The notes: a model not told the origin generated them from the sequence alone. 64,000 bases of DNA from Paenochrobactrum glaciei (GCF_039522165.1 NZ_BAAADE010000001.1:496001-560000), one strand, 5' to 3'. Positions 1 to 8,539 are shown, counted from the stretch's first letter. Program-made: numbers and translations.

Positions 1-959
1 CTGAAACCGGTTTTGGCTATTTGGAAACCGATCAGGAAAATGTGCTGCGCTTTGTAGAAAAGCCGGATGAAACAACTGCACGCACTTATGTAGAGAGCGG
101 TCGCTATTTCTGGAACTCCGGCATGTTCTGTTTCCAAGCGGATGCCATGCTTAACGCCATGGGCGAACATTGCCCTGATGTTTTAAAAGGTGCTGAGGCA
201 GCGCTTGCAAAGGCGCGTAGCGGCCACCAAGGCGGCGCAGAAACTTTTGAAATTGATAAAGAGCTTTTTGCTGCAACCCCTGCCATTTCCATTGACTATG
301 CCGTGATGGAAAAACAGCAGAATATCGCCTGCGTACCGCTTGATTGCGGCTGGTCAGACATTGGTTCATGGTCAGCCATGGCAGAGCTTGTTGAGCCGGA
401 TCAGGATGGCAACCGCGTCAACGGCGAAGCCGTACTTGAAAATACCCATGGCAGTTTTGTCTATTCAGAAGACCGTTTGGTCAGCCTGATTGGCGTTGAT
501 GATTTGCTGGTAGTTGATACAGCAGATGCCCTGCTCGTCACCCATAAAGACAATGCCCAGCAAGTACGCAATGTCTATAACCGCCTGAAAAAGCAAGGCC
601 ATGAAGCGGCACAATTACACCGCACCGCACATCGTCCTTGGGGAAGCTACACAATTTTGGAAGAAGGCGACAATTTCAAAATCAAGCGCATTGTGGTTAA
701 GCCCGGCCGCCGCCTGAGCTTGCAATCGCATCACCATCGCTCTGAACATTGGATCGTCGTTTCCGGCACTGCCAAAGTGACCAATGGTGACGATGTGATT
801 TTGCTGACCACCAACCAATCCACTTATATTCCATGCGGCCATAAACACCGTTTGGAAAATCCGGGCATTCTGCCGCTTGTTCTCATTGAAGTGCAAAGCG
901 GTGAATATCTGGGTGAAGATGATATTGTCCGTTTTGATGATATGTACGGACGCAGTTAA
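1..959 (+). CDS. manC: Mannose-1-phosphate guanylyltransferase / mannose-6-phosphate isomerase, 5' end cut by window edge
   Basis: The frame is open from base 3 without a start, so the N-terminal nucleotidyltransferase half is missing its signature start. What remains reads through the later part of the GDP-mannose pyrophosphorylase domain (FVEKPD, GRYFWNSGMF, WSDIGSW motifs) and then a type II phosphomannose isomerase cupin domain starting near RPWGSYTILEEG, with metal-binding HHHRSEHW. This bifunctional layout is that of ManC/AlgA/CpsB. The enzyme makes GDP-mannose from mannose-1-phosphate in the cytoplasm, for O-antigen or other surface polysaccharide. A stem-loop terminator follows. The TTG at 21 is only an internal codon. 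Identification is secure; whether the isomerase half is active cannot be read here. Confidence 0.93.
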   Translation, partial: ETGFGYLETDQENVLRFVEKPDETTARTYVESGRYFWNSGMFCFQADAMLNAMGEHCPDVLKGAEAALAKARSGHQGGAETFEIDKELFAATPAISIDYAVMEKQQNIACVPLDCGWSDIGSWSAMAELVEPDQDGNRVNGEAVLENTHGSFVYSEDRLVSLIGVDDLLVVDTADALLVTHKDNAQQVRNVYNRLKKQGHEAAQLHRTAHRPWGSYTILEEGDNFKIKRIVVKPGRRLSLQSHHHRSEHWIVVSGTAKVTNGDDVILLTTNQSTYIPCGHKHRLENPGILPLVLIEVQSGEYLGEDDIVRFDDMYGRS

Positions 960-985
960 ACTGCATCATTATTTTTTTGACAAAA

Positions 986-1024
986 GCACACTGCCTTTTT
1001 TATTTTAAAAGGCAGTGCGTTTAA
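986..1024 (+). terminator. Rho-independent terminator after manC
   Basis: An 11-bp perfect stem (989-999 with 1007-1017), AT-rich at its base and GC-rich in the middle, sits 30 bases after the manC stop. It is followed by a short T run, and the loop side is also T-rich. Confidence 0.7.
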
Positions 1025-1060
1025 AATCGTTCAAATCATCACAAATTTTGGAGAGAATGC

Positions 1061-2200
1061 GTGAATATTGCATTTGTAGGCACCGGCTTTGTGGCCGATT
1101 ATTATATGACCAGTCTGGCTAATTATCCGCAGCTGGTACTCCTCGGTGCCTATGATCATAATGCAAACCGCCTCAATGAATTTTGCAGTTTTTACAAGCT
1201 CAAACCTTTTTCATCCCTTGATGAAATTCTCAACGATCCAGGCATCGATATTGTCGTTAATCTGACAACACCAGAAAACCATTTTCATATTTCATCCGCA
1301 GCACTCAATGCCGGCAAACATGTCTATAGCGAAAAACCGCTGGCGATGGATGTCAATGATGCTGCCAAGCTTGTTGCTTTAGCGCAGGAAAAAAAACTGA
1401 TCCTTGCCGCTGCCCCTGCCAATGCACTGAGCGCCGCACATAAGCTTGTTAAACAAAACTTGCCAGAAATCGGACAACCACGTCTCGTTTATGCTGAAAT
1501 GGAAGACGGCCCTGTATTTCGCGACAAATGGGCAAGCTGGAAATCAAAATCCGGCGCGCCATGGCCAGGCTTGCACGAGTTTGAAATCGGCTGCACTTTA
1601 GAACATGCAGGCTATGCGCTTTCCTGGCTCGTTTCACTTTTTGGCCCTGTCAAAACAGTCAATGCTTTTGCCGCGATCAGCTTTCCTGATAAAGGTGATG
1701 GTACAAAGCATATTCAAATGGCACCGGATTTCACTGTCGGCTGCCTGCAATTTCATTCCGGCACCATCGCGCGTGTCACTTGCGGCCTTGCTATGCCACG
1801 TGATCGCTCTTTAACCATTGTGGGTGATCAAGGTTCAATAACCGTTGATGATTTATGGGATGAGCGTTCCCATATACGCCTTGAAAAATTAGGCGAGAAA
1901 CGTTCCTTCATGCAGCGCTTACTCAATCAGATTGAACCACGCCTTGGCAAATTCATCAATTTTCGCCCTGCGCCGGGCAAGCGTTTGAGCTACCCAAAAC
2001 AAACTAAAGACATAAAGCTTCCGGCCTTCCCGTCCCAGATTGATTTTGCCCGCGGCATCGCTGATATGGAGCGCGCCATCTCCATTGGCACCAAGCCATT
2101 CTTTTCAGCTGATGTGGCGCTGCATATCACTGAGGTGGCACTGGCACTTAACAATGCCGATAAAAACAACCAGCCTTATCAGGTGCAAAGTCGTTTTTAA
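1061..2200 (+). CDS. Gfo/Idh/MocA family oxidoreductase
   Basis: 379 residues. The N-terminal Rossmann fold opens with VGTGFVADYY and carries the family EKP motif at residues 91-93, whose lysine is normally catalytic. The GFO_IDH_MocA C-terminal domain follows. Such enzymes oxidise or reduce sugars, inositols or sugar nucleotides with NAD(P). The start is GTG, preceded by GGAGAG. It lies in the same direction as manC but behind a terminator, so it is probably a separate unit; a role in polysaccharide sugar synthesis is plausible from position only. Its stop overlaps the stop of the convergent gene at 2197. Family assignment is firm, substrate unknown. Confidence 0.85.
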   Translation: MNIAFVGTGFVADYYMTSLANYPQLVLLGAYDHNANRLNEFCSFYKLKPFSSLDEILNDPGIDIVVNLTTPENHFHISSAALNAGKHVYSEKPLAMDVNDAAKLVALAQEKKLILAAAPANALSAAHKLVKQNLPEIGQPRLVYAEMEDGPVFRDKWASWKSKSGAPWPGLHEFEIGCTLEHAGYALSWLVSLFGPVKTVNAFAAISFPDKGDGTKHIQMAPDFTVGCLQFHSGTIARVTCGLAMPRDRSLTIVGDQGSITVDDLWDERSHIRLEKLGEKRSFMQRLLNQIEPRLGKFINFRPAPGKRLSYPKQTKDIKLPAFPSQIDFARGIADMERAISIGTKPFFSADVALHITEVALALNNADKNNQPYQVQSRF

Positions 2201-3243
2201 CTGGCTTTAACTGCTTGTTGTGCGAGCACTGATTCAATAATTGCAGCAACAGCTTGTGTGTCTTCCAGTGGCATCACCTGTGACTGGCTTTGCTGTGAAC
2301 GCACAGCTTGCATCACCGCCTCAGCCTGAAACTGCAAGCCATGCCCTGCAAAATCATAAGACTCCACCCGCCGACCGGGTAGGTTCAGACGATTTAAAAT
2401 TTTGCGGAAAAAACGCGATTTATTCACCCAGCAATTCAGCCAATATTTTTGCCCCTTCTCGGAGTAAATCACCAATTTTTTCGCTTTTAAAAACGGCGCA
2501 TCAATTTCGATGGCACCTTTGCTGCCGCGAATTAAATAGAGATTGGCACCGTCACGATCAAAGCCACAGCTAAGCTGTGCTTCAGCTCCGGGGTAAGTCA
2601 GGGTAAACTGGCTGCGCATATCACAGCCTGTCTTCGCTGCCTGCCACTGCCCGCGCGTCTGATCCGGCATCCCCAGCAAATAAAGTGTCAGCGATAATGG
2701 ATAAACGCCGAGGTCAAAAGCCGCCCCACCACCCAAAGCCCGATTAAAAAAACGGCTATTGGCATCAACTTGTTTCAGGTAAGAGAGATCCGCCTTGACC
2801 TCATATATTTCACCAATGGTTCCGGCATGAATATGCTGTTTTAACGCAGTGATTGCGGGCAAAAAGCGGCTCCACATCGCTTCCATTGCAAAGCTTGCAG
2901 TTTTGCTATTGGCGGCAATGATTTGATCAACATCAGCCACACTCAGGCCCATCGGCTTTTCTGTCAGCACCGGTTTACCGGCAGCAATCGCCTGCAATGT
3001 ATAGAGCACATGGGTGCTGTTCGGTGTTGCAATATAGACGGCATCAATCGCTGCATCCTGCAACATAAGGCTAAAATCATCATAGGCTTTTACAGCTGAA
3101 AACTGCGCTGCGAAGCCTTTTGCCTTTTGCATATCACGAGAGCAGACAGCGCTGATCTGCATCGTTTGCGTGGCCGAAATATCAGCACAAAAATTTTGAG
3201 CAATCGCTCCGGTGCCCACCACGCCCCATGCAAACTTTTTCAT
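2197..3243 (-). CDS. Gfo/Idh/MocA family oxidoreductase (dihydrodiol dehydrogenase-like)
   Basis: 348 residues from the ATG at 3243, chosen because a GAGGCG Shine-Dalgarno stretch lies just upstream and the Rossmann strand (FAWGVVGTGAIA) begins directly after it; an upstream in-frame start at 3273 would add ten unlikely residues. EKP is at residues 95-97. The C-terminal half has the pattern ALGGGAAFDLGVYPL typical of the dimeric dihydrodiol dehydrogenase / glucose-fructose oxidoreductase-like branch. It would be a soluble NAD(P)-dependent oxidoreductase of unknown substrate. It converges on the gene at 1061-2200 with overlapping stop codons and is not a close duplicate of it by eye. Confidence 0.85.
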   Translation of the reverse strand: MKKFAWGVVGTGAIAQNFCADISATQTMQISAVCSRDMQKAKGFAAQFSAVKAYDDFSLMLQDAAIDAVYIATPNSTHVLYTLQAIAAGKPVLTEKPMGLSVADVDQIIAANSKTASFAMEAMWSRFLPAITALKQHIHAGTIGEIYEVKADLSYLKQVDANSRFFNRALGGGAAFDLGVYPLSLTLYLLGMPDQTRGQWQAAKTGCDMRSQFTLTYPGAEAQLSCGFDRDGANLYLIRGSKGAIEIDAPFLKAKKLVIYSEKGQKYWLNCWVNKSRFFRKILNRLNLPGRRVESYDFAGHGLQFQAEAVMQAVRSQQSQSQVMPLEDTQAVAAIIESVLAQQAVKAS

Positions 3244-3594
3244 GCTCAACGCCTCGCCATGAGAAAATATCAAAGCCTACTGCCAAGCATGCAGCATTTC
3301 CGGCCATCTGTCGTGAATTTATACATAGTTAGGTCTGAAGCCAAACTAATTTGGCGAACCTTATCCCTTAGGTTTTAAGGCTTTCAGGCACTTATACATG
3401 ATTAATATCAAAGAATGAAAAATCCTGCCCTTGGTAATTGGACAAAGCACTGCTACATTAAGGGCAACACATGTATAAAAAGCGCCCTGCTTGCGTCCTT
3501 CACCGGTTCGCGCGGCGCCAAAAGGACTAAGACCTTGAAAAAGCCCAGCCAGCACGGTGTAAAACCGGCAAAGAGTGGGGCGTCAGGCAATAAT
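3244..3594. other. Intergenic region before the Ppx/GppA gene
   Basis: This holds divergent upstream sequence for the oxidoreductase at 2197-3243 and the phosphatase at 3595. The phosphatase frame stays open back to an ATG at 3415, and a TTG at 3535 has an AAAGGA stretch 8 bases before it, so part of this region may be coding. I see no RNA gene or strong hairpin. Confidence 0.4.
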
Positions 3595-5217
3595 ATGAGT
3601 GAGAACAACGCTCGTATTGTCGCCGCAAACGGCAAACGGTCTGAGAACCGCGCAGCCTCAACCGGATCAACTCCGCCGCAGGAGAAAAACGATTCGGGGC
3701 GCTCCGAAAGGGAGAAGAATACTCCCTTACCGCTGCGGACAAACGCTGATCAGCCAGCTATGGCAGAGCAGAGAAAACGTGCGCGTCGTCGTAAACGCGG
3801 CAAAAATGCCGCTCAGAAAAATAATCCGTTTGCTGAAAACCTGTCCAATCAGTCTTCGCTTGCCGAACAAAAAGCGACGGATGCCAATAAAGCTAAATTA
3901 TCAAAGCGTAAAAGACGCTCACGCCGCAAAAAGACAACTACACAACCAGCAGCGTTCCAGTCAGGCCAAGCGCCGAACAACAGTCAGCAGCAAGGCAACA
4001 ACACTGCCGAGCAGCGCGTTGCAGCCAGTTTGCCACGGGCTGGAGATATGCCACGCGGACATCGCACTCTGGCGCGTCCGCAACCACAACCATCGGGCAC
4101 ACAAAGCCCAAAGGCCAATGCTGCAAAACCGGTAAACGGCAAAGCAGGGCTGCCACAACAAACACCGCGCAGCACCGGTTTTCGTGGTAGTGCCCATGAA
4201 GCGCCGCTTTATGCAGCGCTTGATCTTGGCACCAATAACTGCCGCTTGCTGGTTGCTTCGCCAACCCGCCCCGGACAGTTTCGGGTGGTTGACGCATTCT
4301 CGCGCATTGTGCGCTTAGGCGAAGGCTTGAGCACAACCGGCCGCTTGAACGAGCAGGCAATGGATCGCGCAGTAGAAGCCTTAAAAGTATGCAGTGATAA
4401 GCTGATCGCTCGCAATGTGAAACGTTCTCGCCTCATTGCAACAGAAGCCTGTCGTGCAGCTGAAAATGGGGAGCTGTTCCTGGAGCGTGTACGTACTGAA
4501 GTGGGTCTTGAGCTGGAGATCGTTGACCGCCAGACCGAAGCCCGCCTCGCAGTTTCCGGTTGCGGCACCTTGGTGGCGCGCGAGACCGATGCGATTGTGC
4601 TTTTTGATATCGGCGGCGGTTCTTCCGAGATTGCACTGATTGATGTCTCCAAACGCCGTTCACCGCGTTTGGCCGAGCATATTATTGCCTGGACATCACT
4701 GCCGGTGGGTGTTGTCACTTTAGCTGAACGCTTTGGCGGTCGCGATGTGACACCGGAAAGCTTTTCTGCCATGGTCGGCCATGTCAGCGAATTGCTGAGT
4801 AATTTTCAGGAACGCCATCATTTAGGGCGACTGGCGCAAAGCACACGTTTTCACCTGCTTGGTACATCCGGCACGGTCACAACGCTTGCAGGCATTCATT
4901 TAGGCCTTGAGCGCTATGACAGACGCCGCGTTGATGGTATGTGGATGGGTGCAGACGAAGTAACCCACATGACAGACACACTTCTGTCATGGGGCTTTGA
5001 CAAACGGGTTGCTAATCCTTGCATTGGCGCTGATCGCGCCGATCTGGTATTAGCTGGATGTGCAATTCTGGATGCGATACGCAATGTATGGCCAAGCGAA
5101 AAACTGCTGGTCGCGGATCGCGGATTGCGCGAAGGTATTTTGACGGAACTGATGTCACGCGATGGAGCCTGGCGTCACTTTAAGCCCAACGGGCATAAGA
5201 ACAGGCAATATTCATGA
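3595..5217 (+). CDS. Ppx/GppA family exopolyphosphatase/guanosine pentaphosphatase with long basic N-terminal extension
   Basis: The sugar-kinase/Hsp70/actin-type fold starts about residue 205 with ALDLGTNNCRLL (phosphate loop 1). It continues through FDIGGGSSEIAL (loop 2) and LLGTSGTVTTLAG, as in the Ppx/GppA family that hydrolyses polyphosphate or pppGpp. At about 335 residues after the tail, the enzyme has only the short catalytic module. The first 200 residues are low complexity, rich in N, Q, A and P, with two strongly basic clusters (RKRARRRKRGK and KRKRRSRRKK). The start is uncertain: ATG 3595 was chosen, with alternatives at 3415 and 3535 (TTG with a better ribosome site). The stop overlaps rlmE by 4 bases (ATGA), so the two are translationally coupled. 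Confidence 0.85.
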   Translation: MSENNARIVAANGKRSENRAASTGSTPPQEKNDSGRSEREKNTPLPLRTNADQPAMAEQRKRARRRKRGKNAAQKNNPFAENLSNQSSLAEQKATDANKAKLSKRKRRSRRKKTTTQPAAFQSGQAPNNSQQQGNNTAEQRVAASLPRAGDMPRGHRTLARPQPQPSGTQSPKANAAKPVNGKAGLPQQTPRSTGFRGSAHEAPLYAALDLGTNNCRLLVASPTRPGQFRVVDAFSRIVRLGEGLSTTGRLNEQAMDRAVEALKVCSDKLIARNVKRSRLIATEACRAAENGELFLERVRTEVGLELEIVDRQTEARLAVSGCGTLVARETDAIVLFDIGGGSSEIALIDVSKRRSPRLAEHIIAWTSLPVGVVTLAERFGGRDVTPESFSAMVGHVSELLSNFQERHHLGRLAQSTRFHLLGTSGTVTTLAGIHLGLERYDRRRVDGMWMGADEVTHMTDTLLSWGFDKRVANPCIGADRADLVLAGCAILDAIRNVWPSEKLLVADRGLREGILTELMSRDGAWRHFKPNGHKNRQYS

Positions 5218-5939
5218 GTAATAAAGGCAGCGGTAAACCAGGGGGTGCGAATACCGGAGGGCGCGGCGGTGCAGGCACACGCGTCATGCATACACGCGTC
5301 AAGAAAAAAGCCGGCACGATTAAAGAATCGTCACGCCGCTGGCTTGAGCGTCACCTCAACGATCCTTACGTTCATAAATCCAAAGCTGACGGCTATCGCT
5401 CCCGCGCGGCCTATAAGCTGATCGAGATTGATGAGCGTTACAATATTTTGAAAAAAGGCCAGAAGATCATCGATTTGGGTGCAGCCCCCGGCGGCTGGTC
5501 ACAAATCGCGGCCAAAATTGTCGGCTCCACCGATGAAAATCCGCAAGTGGTTGGCATCGACTTTTTGGAAGTTGATCCGCTTTCCGGCGTGATTTTGTTG
5601 CAGATGGACTTTCTGGAAGATGAAGCGCCTGCAAAACTGATGGAAGCATTAGGCGACAAGCCTGATCTCGTCATTTCTGATATGGCTGCACCAACCACAG
5701 GCCACCGCCGCACCGACCATTTACGCACCGCGCATTTGTGTGAAGTGGCGGCAGATTTTGCGATTTCCGTTTTGAAGCCGGGCGGTCACTTCCTGACCAA
5801 GACATTTCAGGGCGGCACCGAAAACGAATTGCTGGCCTTGCTGAAGCAGAAATTCCGCTCTGTTCATCACGTCAAGCCACCGGCATCGCGTGCTGAATCG
5901 GTCGAGCTTTATTTGCTCGCGCGTGACTTTAAAGGCTAA
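5214..5939 (+). CDS. rlmE: 23S rRNA (uridine2552-2'-O)-methyltransferase RlmE/FtsJ
   Basis: 241 residues. It methylates the ribose of U2552 in the A-loop of 23S rRNA using S-adenosylmethionine. The SAM-binding motif DLGAAPGGWSQ and the K-D-K-E catalytic tetrad are visible: lysine in SRAAYKL, aspartate in SDMAAP, lysine in FLTKTFQGG, glutamate in ESVELYLLA. A Gly/Lys-rich N-terminal tail of about 35 residues precedes the fold, longer than in E. coli. It overlaps the Ppx/GppA stop by 4 bases and is closed by a terminator. Pairing of ppx/gppA with ftsJ is a common alphaproteobacterial arrangement. Confidence 0.95.
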   Translation: MSNKGSGKPGGANTGGRGGAGTRVMHTRVKKKAGTIKESSRRWLERHLNDPYVHKSKADGYRSRAAYKLIEIDERYNILKKGQKIIDLGAAPGGWSQIAAKIVGSTDENPQVVGIDFLEVDPLSGVILLQMDFLEDEAPAKLMEALGDKPDLVISDMAAPTTGHRRTDHLRTAHLCEVAADFAISVLKPGGHFLTKTFQGGTENELLALLKQKFRSVHHVKPPASRAESVELYLLARDFKG

Positions 5940-5965
5940 GTTCACTTAACGTCGTTGAACTAGAA

Positions 5966-6002
5966 AATGCCTGACCGGAATAGCTGGTCAGGCATTTTTT
6001 TT
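5966..6002. terminator. Bidirectional terminator between rlmE and the MFS gene
   Basis: A perfect 11-bp stem (5966-5976 with 5986-5996) is followed by eight or nine T on the plus strand. The minus side carries AAAA before the stem, so it may also end the convergent MFS transcript, whose stop codon lies at 6001. Confidence 0.88.
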
Positions 6003-7428
6003 ATGCTTCGTTTTTGCAGGTTTTTCGGCCTGAAAGCTGATGACCTGCATCGGGGTCAAGCTTGATAAAGCTGAAAAACGCCATGCCGGAAATCGCTGCA
6101 ATGATGAAGAAACCGATATGGAAATCGCTGAGCAGTAATTCTTTGCCGTGGAAAAGCGTACTGATCTCCAGAATACCACCAGCGATGGCGACGCCGATAG
6201 CCAATGAGACTTGCTGGGCGACCGTAGTGATTGGGGTTGCCTGACTGGTTTTTTCGTTTGGAATTTCAGCATAGGCCAAAGTGTTGACGCCGGTAAATAA
6301 AAGCGAGCGGCCAACGCCGCCGATCAGCAGCGCCATAAAGATAATCCAATAAGGCGTTTCCGGCGTGAATAAGCCATTAATGGCAATGAAAGTGGCAGAC
6401 ATCAGCGCGCAAAGCGCCAAGGAGTTGCGGAAGCCAAAACGTGCAAACATCGAGCGTGCGCCAAATTTCATGGTGAAGGCACCAATCGCCGAGGTAAATG
6501 TCAGCATACCCGACTGAAACGGTGACAGGCCAAAACCGACCTGAAACATCAATGGCAGCAGGAATGGCACCGCACCTACGCCGAGGCGGAAAATACTGCC
6601 GCCCACCACAGAAACCCGGAACACTTGATTTTTAAACAATGACAGATCAAGCAAAGGCTCGGCCACACGTCTGGCATGCCAGACATAAAGAAGACTGGCT
6701 ACAACCCCGATGATCAGCGTGCTGATGCCGACAAAGGTTGGCAAAGCCGGAAGGCTGACCACCGAAAGCCCGAACACCACACCGGACATGCCAAGCCCTG
6801 AAAGGACAAAGCCTGTCCAGTCGAGTTTACGGTTAATCAGCTCTTCGGCATCCGGCAGATATTTGGTTGAAAACCAGATGCCCATAATGCCGATTGGCAC
6901 ATTGATGATAAAAATCCAGTGCCATGTGAAATAGGTGGTAATAAAGCCACCAATCGGTGGCCCCGCCAATGGCCCTACCATCGCCGGAATGGAAAGCCAT
7001 GCCATCGCAGAAACCAGCTCATTGCGCGGCGTTGAGCGAATGATCAACAAGCGCCCTACCGGCGTCATCATTGCGCCGCCCATACCTTGCAAGGAGCGCG
7101 CCAATACGAAAGATGTCAGGGAGTTTGAGGCCGCACAGGCAAGCGACCCCAACACGAAAACACCAATGGCGGCCCGAAACACCCGCTTGGCACCAAAGCG
7201 GTCTGCCATCCAGCCGCTGATCGGAATGAAGATCGCCAGTGACACCAGATAGCCGGTTAATGCCAGTTTCAGTGCAATCGGACTGGTGCCCAGATCGTCT
7301 GCGATAGCCGGTAATGACGTGGAGATAACATTGGAATCCATGTTCTCCATGAAAAGAGCGATGGCAAGAACAAGAGGCACTGACCGGTTCACGGCAATAA
7401 ATCCATGTTTCCTCAGATTATGAGGCAT
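6001..7428 (-). CDS. MFS transporter, DHA2 (14-TM) drug:H+ antiporter type
   Basis: 475 residues of inner-membrane protein with about 14 hydrophobic segments. The start LALFMENMDSNVISTSLPAIADDLG is the DHA2 N-terminal signature, and the antiporter motif C appears as VGPLAGPPIGGFI. Length and pattern resemble E. coli MdtD/HsrA. The likely role is proton-driven export of a toxic compound, substrate unknown. The ATG at 7428 has only a weak ribosome site (TTGAAG). It stands alone, convergent with rlmE, with a long intergenic region upstream and no adjacent regulator or membrane-fusion protein, so it probably works as a single-component pump. Confidence 0.88.
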   Translation of the reverse strand: MPHNLRKHGFIAVNRSVPLVLAIALFMENMDSNVISTSLPAIADDLGTSPIALKLALTGYLVSLAIFIPISGWMADRFGAKRVFRAAIGVFVLGSLACAASNSLTSFVLARSLQGMGGAMMTPVGRLLIIRSTPRNELVSAMAWLSIPAMVGPLAGPPIGGFITTYFTWHWIFIINVPIGIMGIWFSTKYLPDAEELINRKLDWTGFVLSGLGMSGVVFGLSVVSLPALPTFVGISTLIIGVVASLLYVWHARRVAEPLLDLSLFKNQVFRVSVVGGSIFRLGVGAVPFLLPLMFQVGFGLSPFQSGMLTFTSAIGAFTMKFGARSMFARFGFRNSLALCALMSATFIAINGLFTPETPYWIIFMALLIGGVGRSLLFTGVNTLAYAEIPNEKTSQATPITTVAQQVSLAIGVAIAGGILEISTLFHGKELLLSDFHIGFFIIAAISGMAFFSFIKLDPDAGHQLSGRKTCKNEA

Positions 7429-7610
7429 TCAACTTCAATTATCAGCTACAGGAAATTTCCGTGTTTACGGGGTCTCTGTCACGATAGGCTGGCTTACTTT
7501 ACTCAAGAACACACCAAATGACAGCTTAAAGTTGATAAAATATTGGTGACAAAAACGCGCTCCCACTATTGAAAACATTGCACTTTCTGACACGCCAAAA
7601 CTCACCGAGT

Positions 7611-7662
7611 GTTACACGCGTTCACAAATGTCATTTCGAGGGTTGCGCCATAGGTTACACGC
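7611..7662. promoter_or_regulatory. Direct repeat GTTACACGC, possible regulator sites
   Basis: GTTACACGC occurs at 7611-7619 and 7654-7662, starts 43 bases apart (about four helical turns), and both copies are followed by related GTTCACA / TGTTACA sequence. They lie between the divergent MFS gene and the tiny ORF at 7747. They could be paired operators; no factor can be named. Confidence 0.35.
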
Positions 7663-7746
7663 TGTTACATTGTGTGAAGACAGTGTTTTTTACGAATTTC
7701 CTGAATGAGACTGGGGACATATTCAGGCGAGAGAAAGGAATATGGC

Positions 7747-7848
7747 ATGAGCGATCTGACAAGAACCGCACTTATGTATTCTATGATGATTATCAGCCTG
7801 AATACTGCACTGGCTATCGCAGTGATGGGTTTTGATCTTCTGCACTAA
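7747..7848 (+). CDS. Small hydrophobic peptide (33 aa), predicted single-span membrane protein
   Basis: An AAAGGAA Shine-Dalgarno sequence at 7734-7740 stands 6 bases before the ATG. The product has a short polar head (MSDLTRTA) and a hydrophobic stretch of about 20 residues (ALMYSMMIISLNTALAIAV), ending MGFDLLH, so a single membrane helix is likely. I do not recognise the family. It precedes a second tiny ORF by 11 bases, and a strong terminator lies 270 bases downstream. This fits a short transcript separate from the riboswitch-ribH unit. It may be a real membrane micropeptide or the coding part of a regulatory leader. Confidence 0.55.
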   Translation: MSDLTRTALMYSMMIISLNTALAIAVMGFDLLH

Positions 7849-7859
7849 TAAGAGTGCGA

Positions 7860-7976
7860 ATGCAAAATTTTGATGAGCGTTTTGCAATTGGCAAACAGAT
7901 GAACATCAACCTGATGCTCATTAGCCACGGTCAGACAAAACAGCCATTAAATGTTCTTGCGTTAAGAAGATTTTAA
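7860..7976 (+). CDS. Possible small protein (38 aa), unknown
   Basis: An ATG at 7860 (or GTG 7854) starts 11 bases after the preceding micro-ORF and runs to TAA at 7974. The product is mixed polar/hydrophobic (MQNFDERFAIGKQ, then NLMLISHGQ) and basic at its end (ALRRF). The ribosome site (AAGAG) is weak. It is listed because it lies between the 33-aa ORF and a downstream terminator; it could be untranslated 3' sequence. Confidence 0.25.
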   Translation: MQNFDERFAIGKQMNINLMLISHGQTKQPLNVLALRRF

Positions 7977-8122
7977 TCCCCTGCACCTGAAACTGACATT
8001 GAGAGGTCAAGTTTTACAAAGCTAAGCCTCTCTTAAGAATCGGCTGATAGGTTTATTTATCAGCAGCCTTGGCAGACAAAGCCAAAGCAAAACAGTTTTC
8101 TTGCCCTCCAGGCACATTTGAG

Positions 8123-8161
8123 AAAGAGCGTTTCATTGGCGATAATGAAGCGCTCTTTTTC
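8123..8161 (+). terminator. Strong rho-independent terminator, upstream of the riboswitch unit
   Basis: The stem is 8123-8137 with 8144-8158, 15 pairs including one T:G, with a 6-base loop and a T tract (8156-8160). It points in the plus direction, so a transcript must start upstream of it. The only candidates are the tiny ORFs at 7747-7976. Confidence 0.75.
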
Positions 8162-8210
8162 CTTATCCAACCCTATCTTGTCTGCTCAAAAACAACTTCA
8201 ATCCCACGCG

Positions 8211-8250
8211 CAAACAGCTCTGGACAAACAGCTCTGGACAAACAGCAGGA
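8211..8250 (+). repeat. 14-bp tandem repeat, nearly three copies
   Basis: The unit CAAACAGCTCTGGA is repeated exactly at 8211-8224 and 8225-8238, then partly at 8239-8250 (CAAACAGCAGGA). It lies about 45 bases before the FMN riboswitch, where the ribH promoter should be. Confidence 0.85.
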
Positions 8251-8292
8251 CAAAACCTACATTTGTCACAGCCGTACAATCCCGTGCGGTCT

Positions 8293-8446
<154 letters not shown>

Positions 8447-8464
8447 AAAGAAGACTTAGAATCT

Positions 8465-8507
8465 GAACGTCCCGACAGGAGACGTGCGGGTTCGTAAGTA
8501 TTTTTTT
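8465..8507 (+). terminator. Possible expression platform (terminator) of the FMN riboswitch
   Basis: Between aptamer and ribH, competing short helices can form (ACGTC with GACGT at 8467-8485; CCCG with CGGG at 8471-8490). They are followed about 10 bases later by seven T (8501-8507). This fits a switching terminator, but the gap between stem and T run makes it weak. Confidence 0.4.
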
Positions 8508-8539
8508 GTACGCCCTGTTTCTAGTTTCGTGAGGAACCT

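Noticed and set aside
3415..3594. Longer N-terminus of the Ppx/GppA protein
   Set aside because: The upstream ATG has no good ribosome site. Not fully excluded, because TTG 3535 has AAAGGA upstream.
7429..8290. Possible mobile or foreign island
   Set aside because: No integrase, transposase, target duplication or attachment repeats; only small ORFs and regulatory structures.
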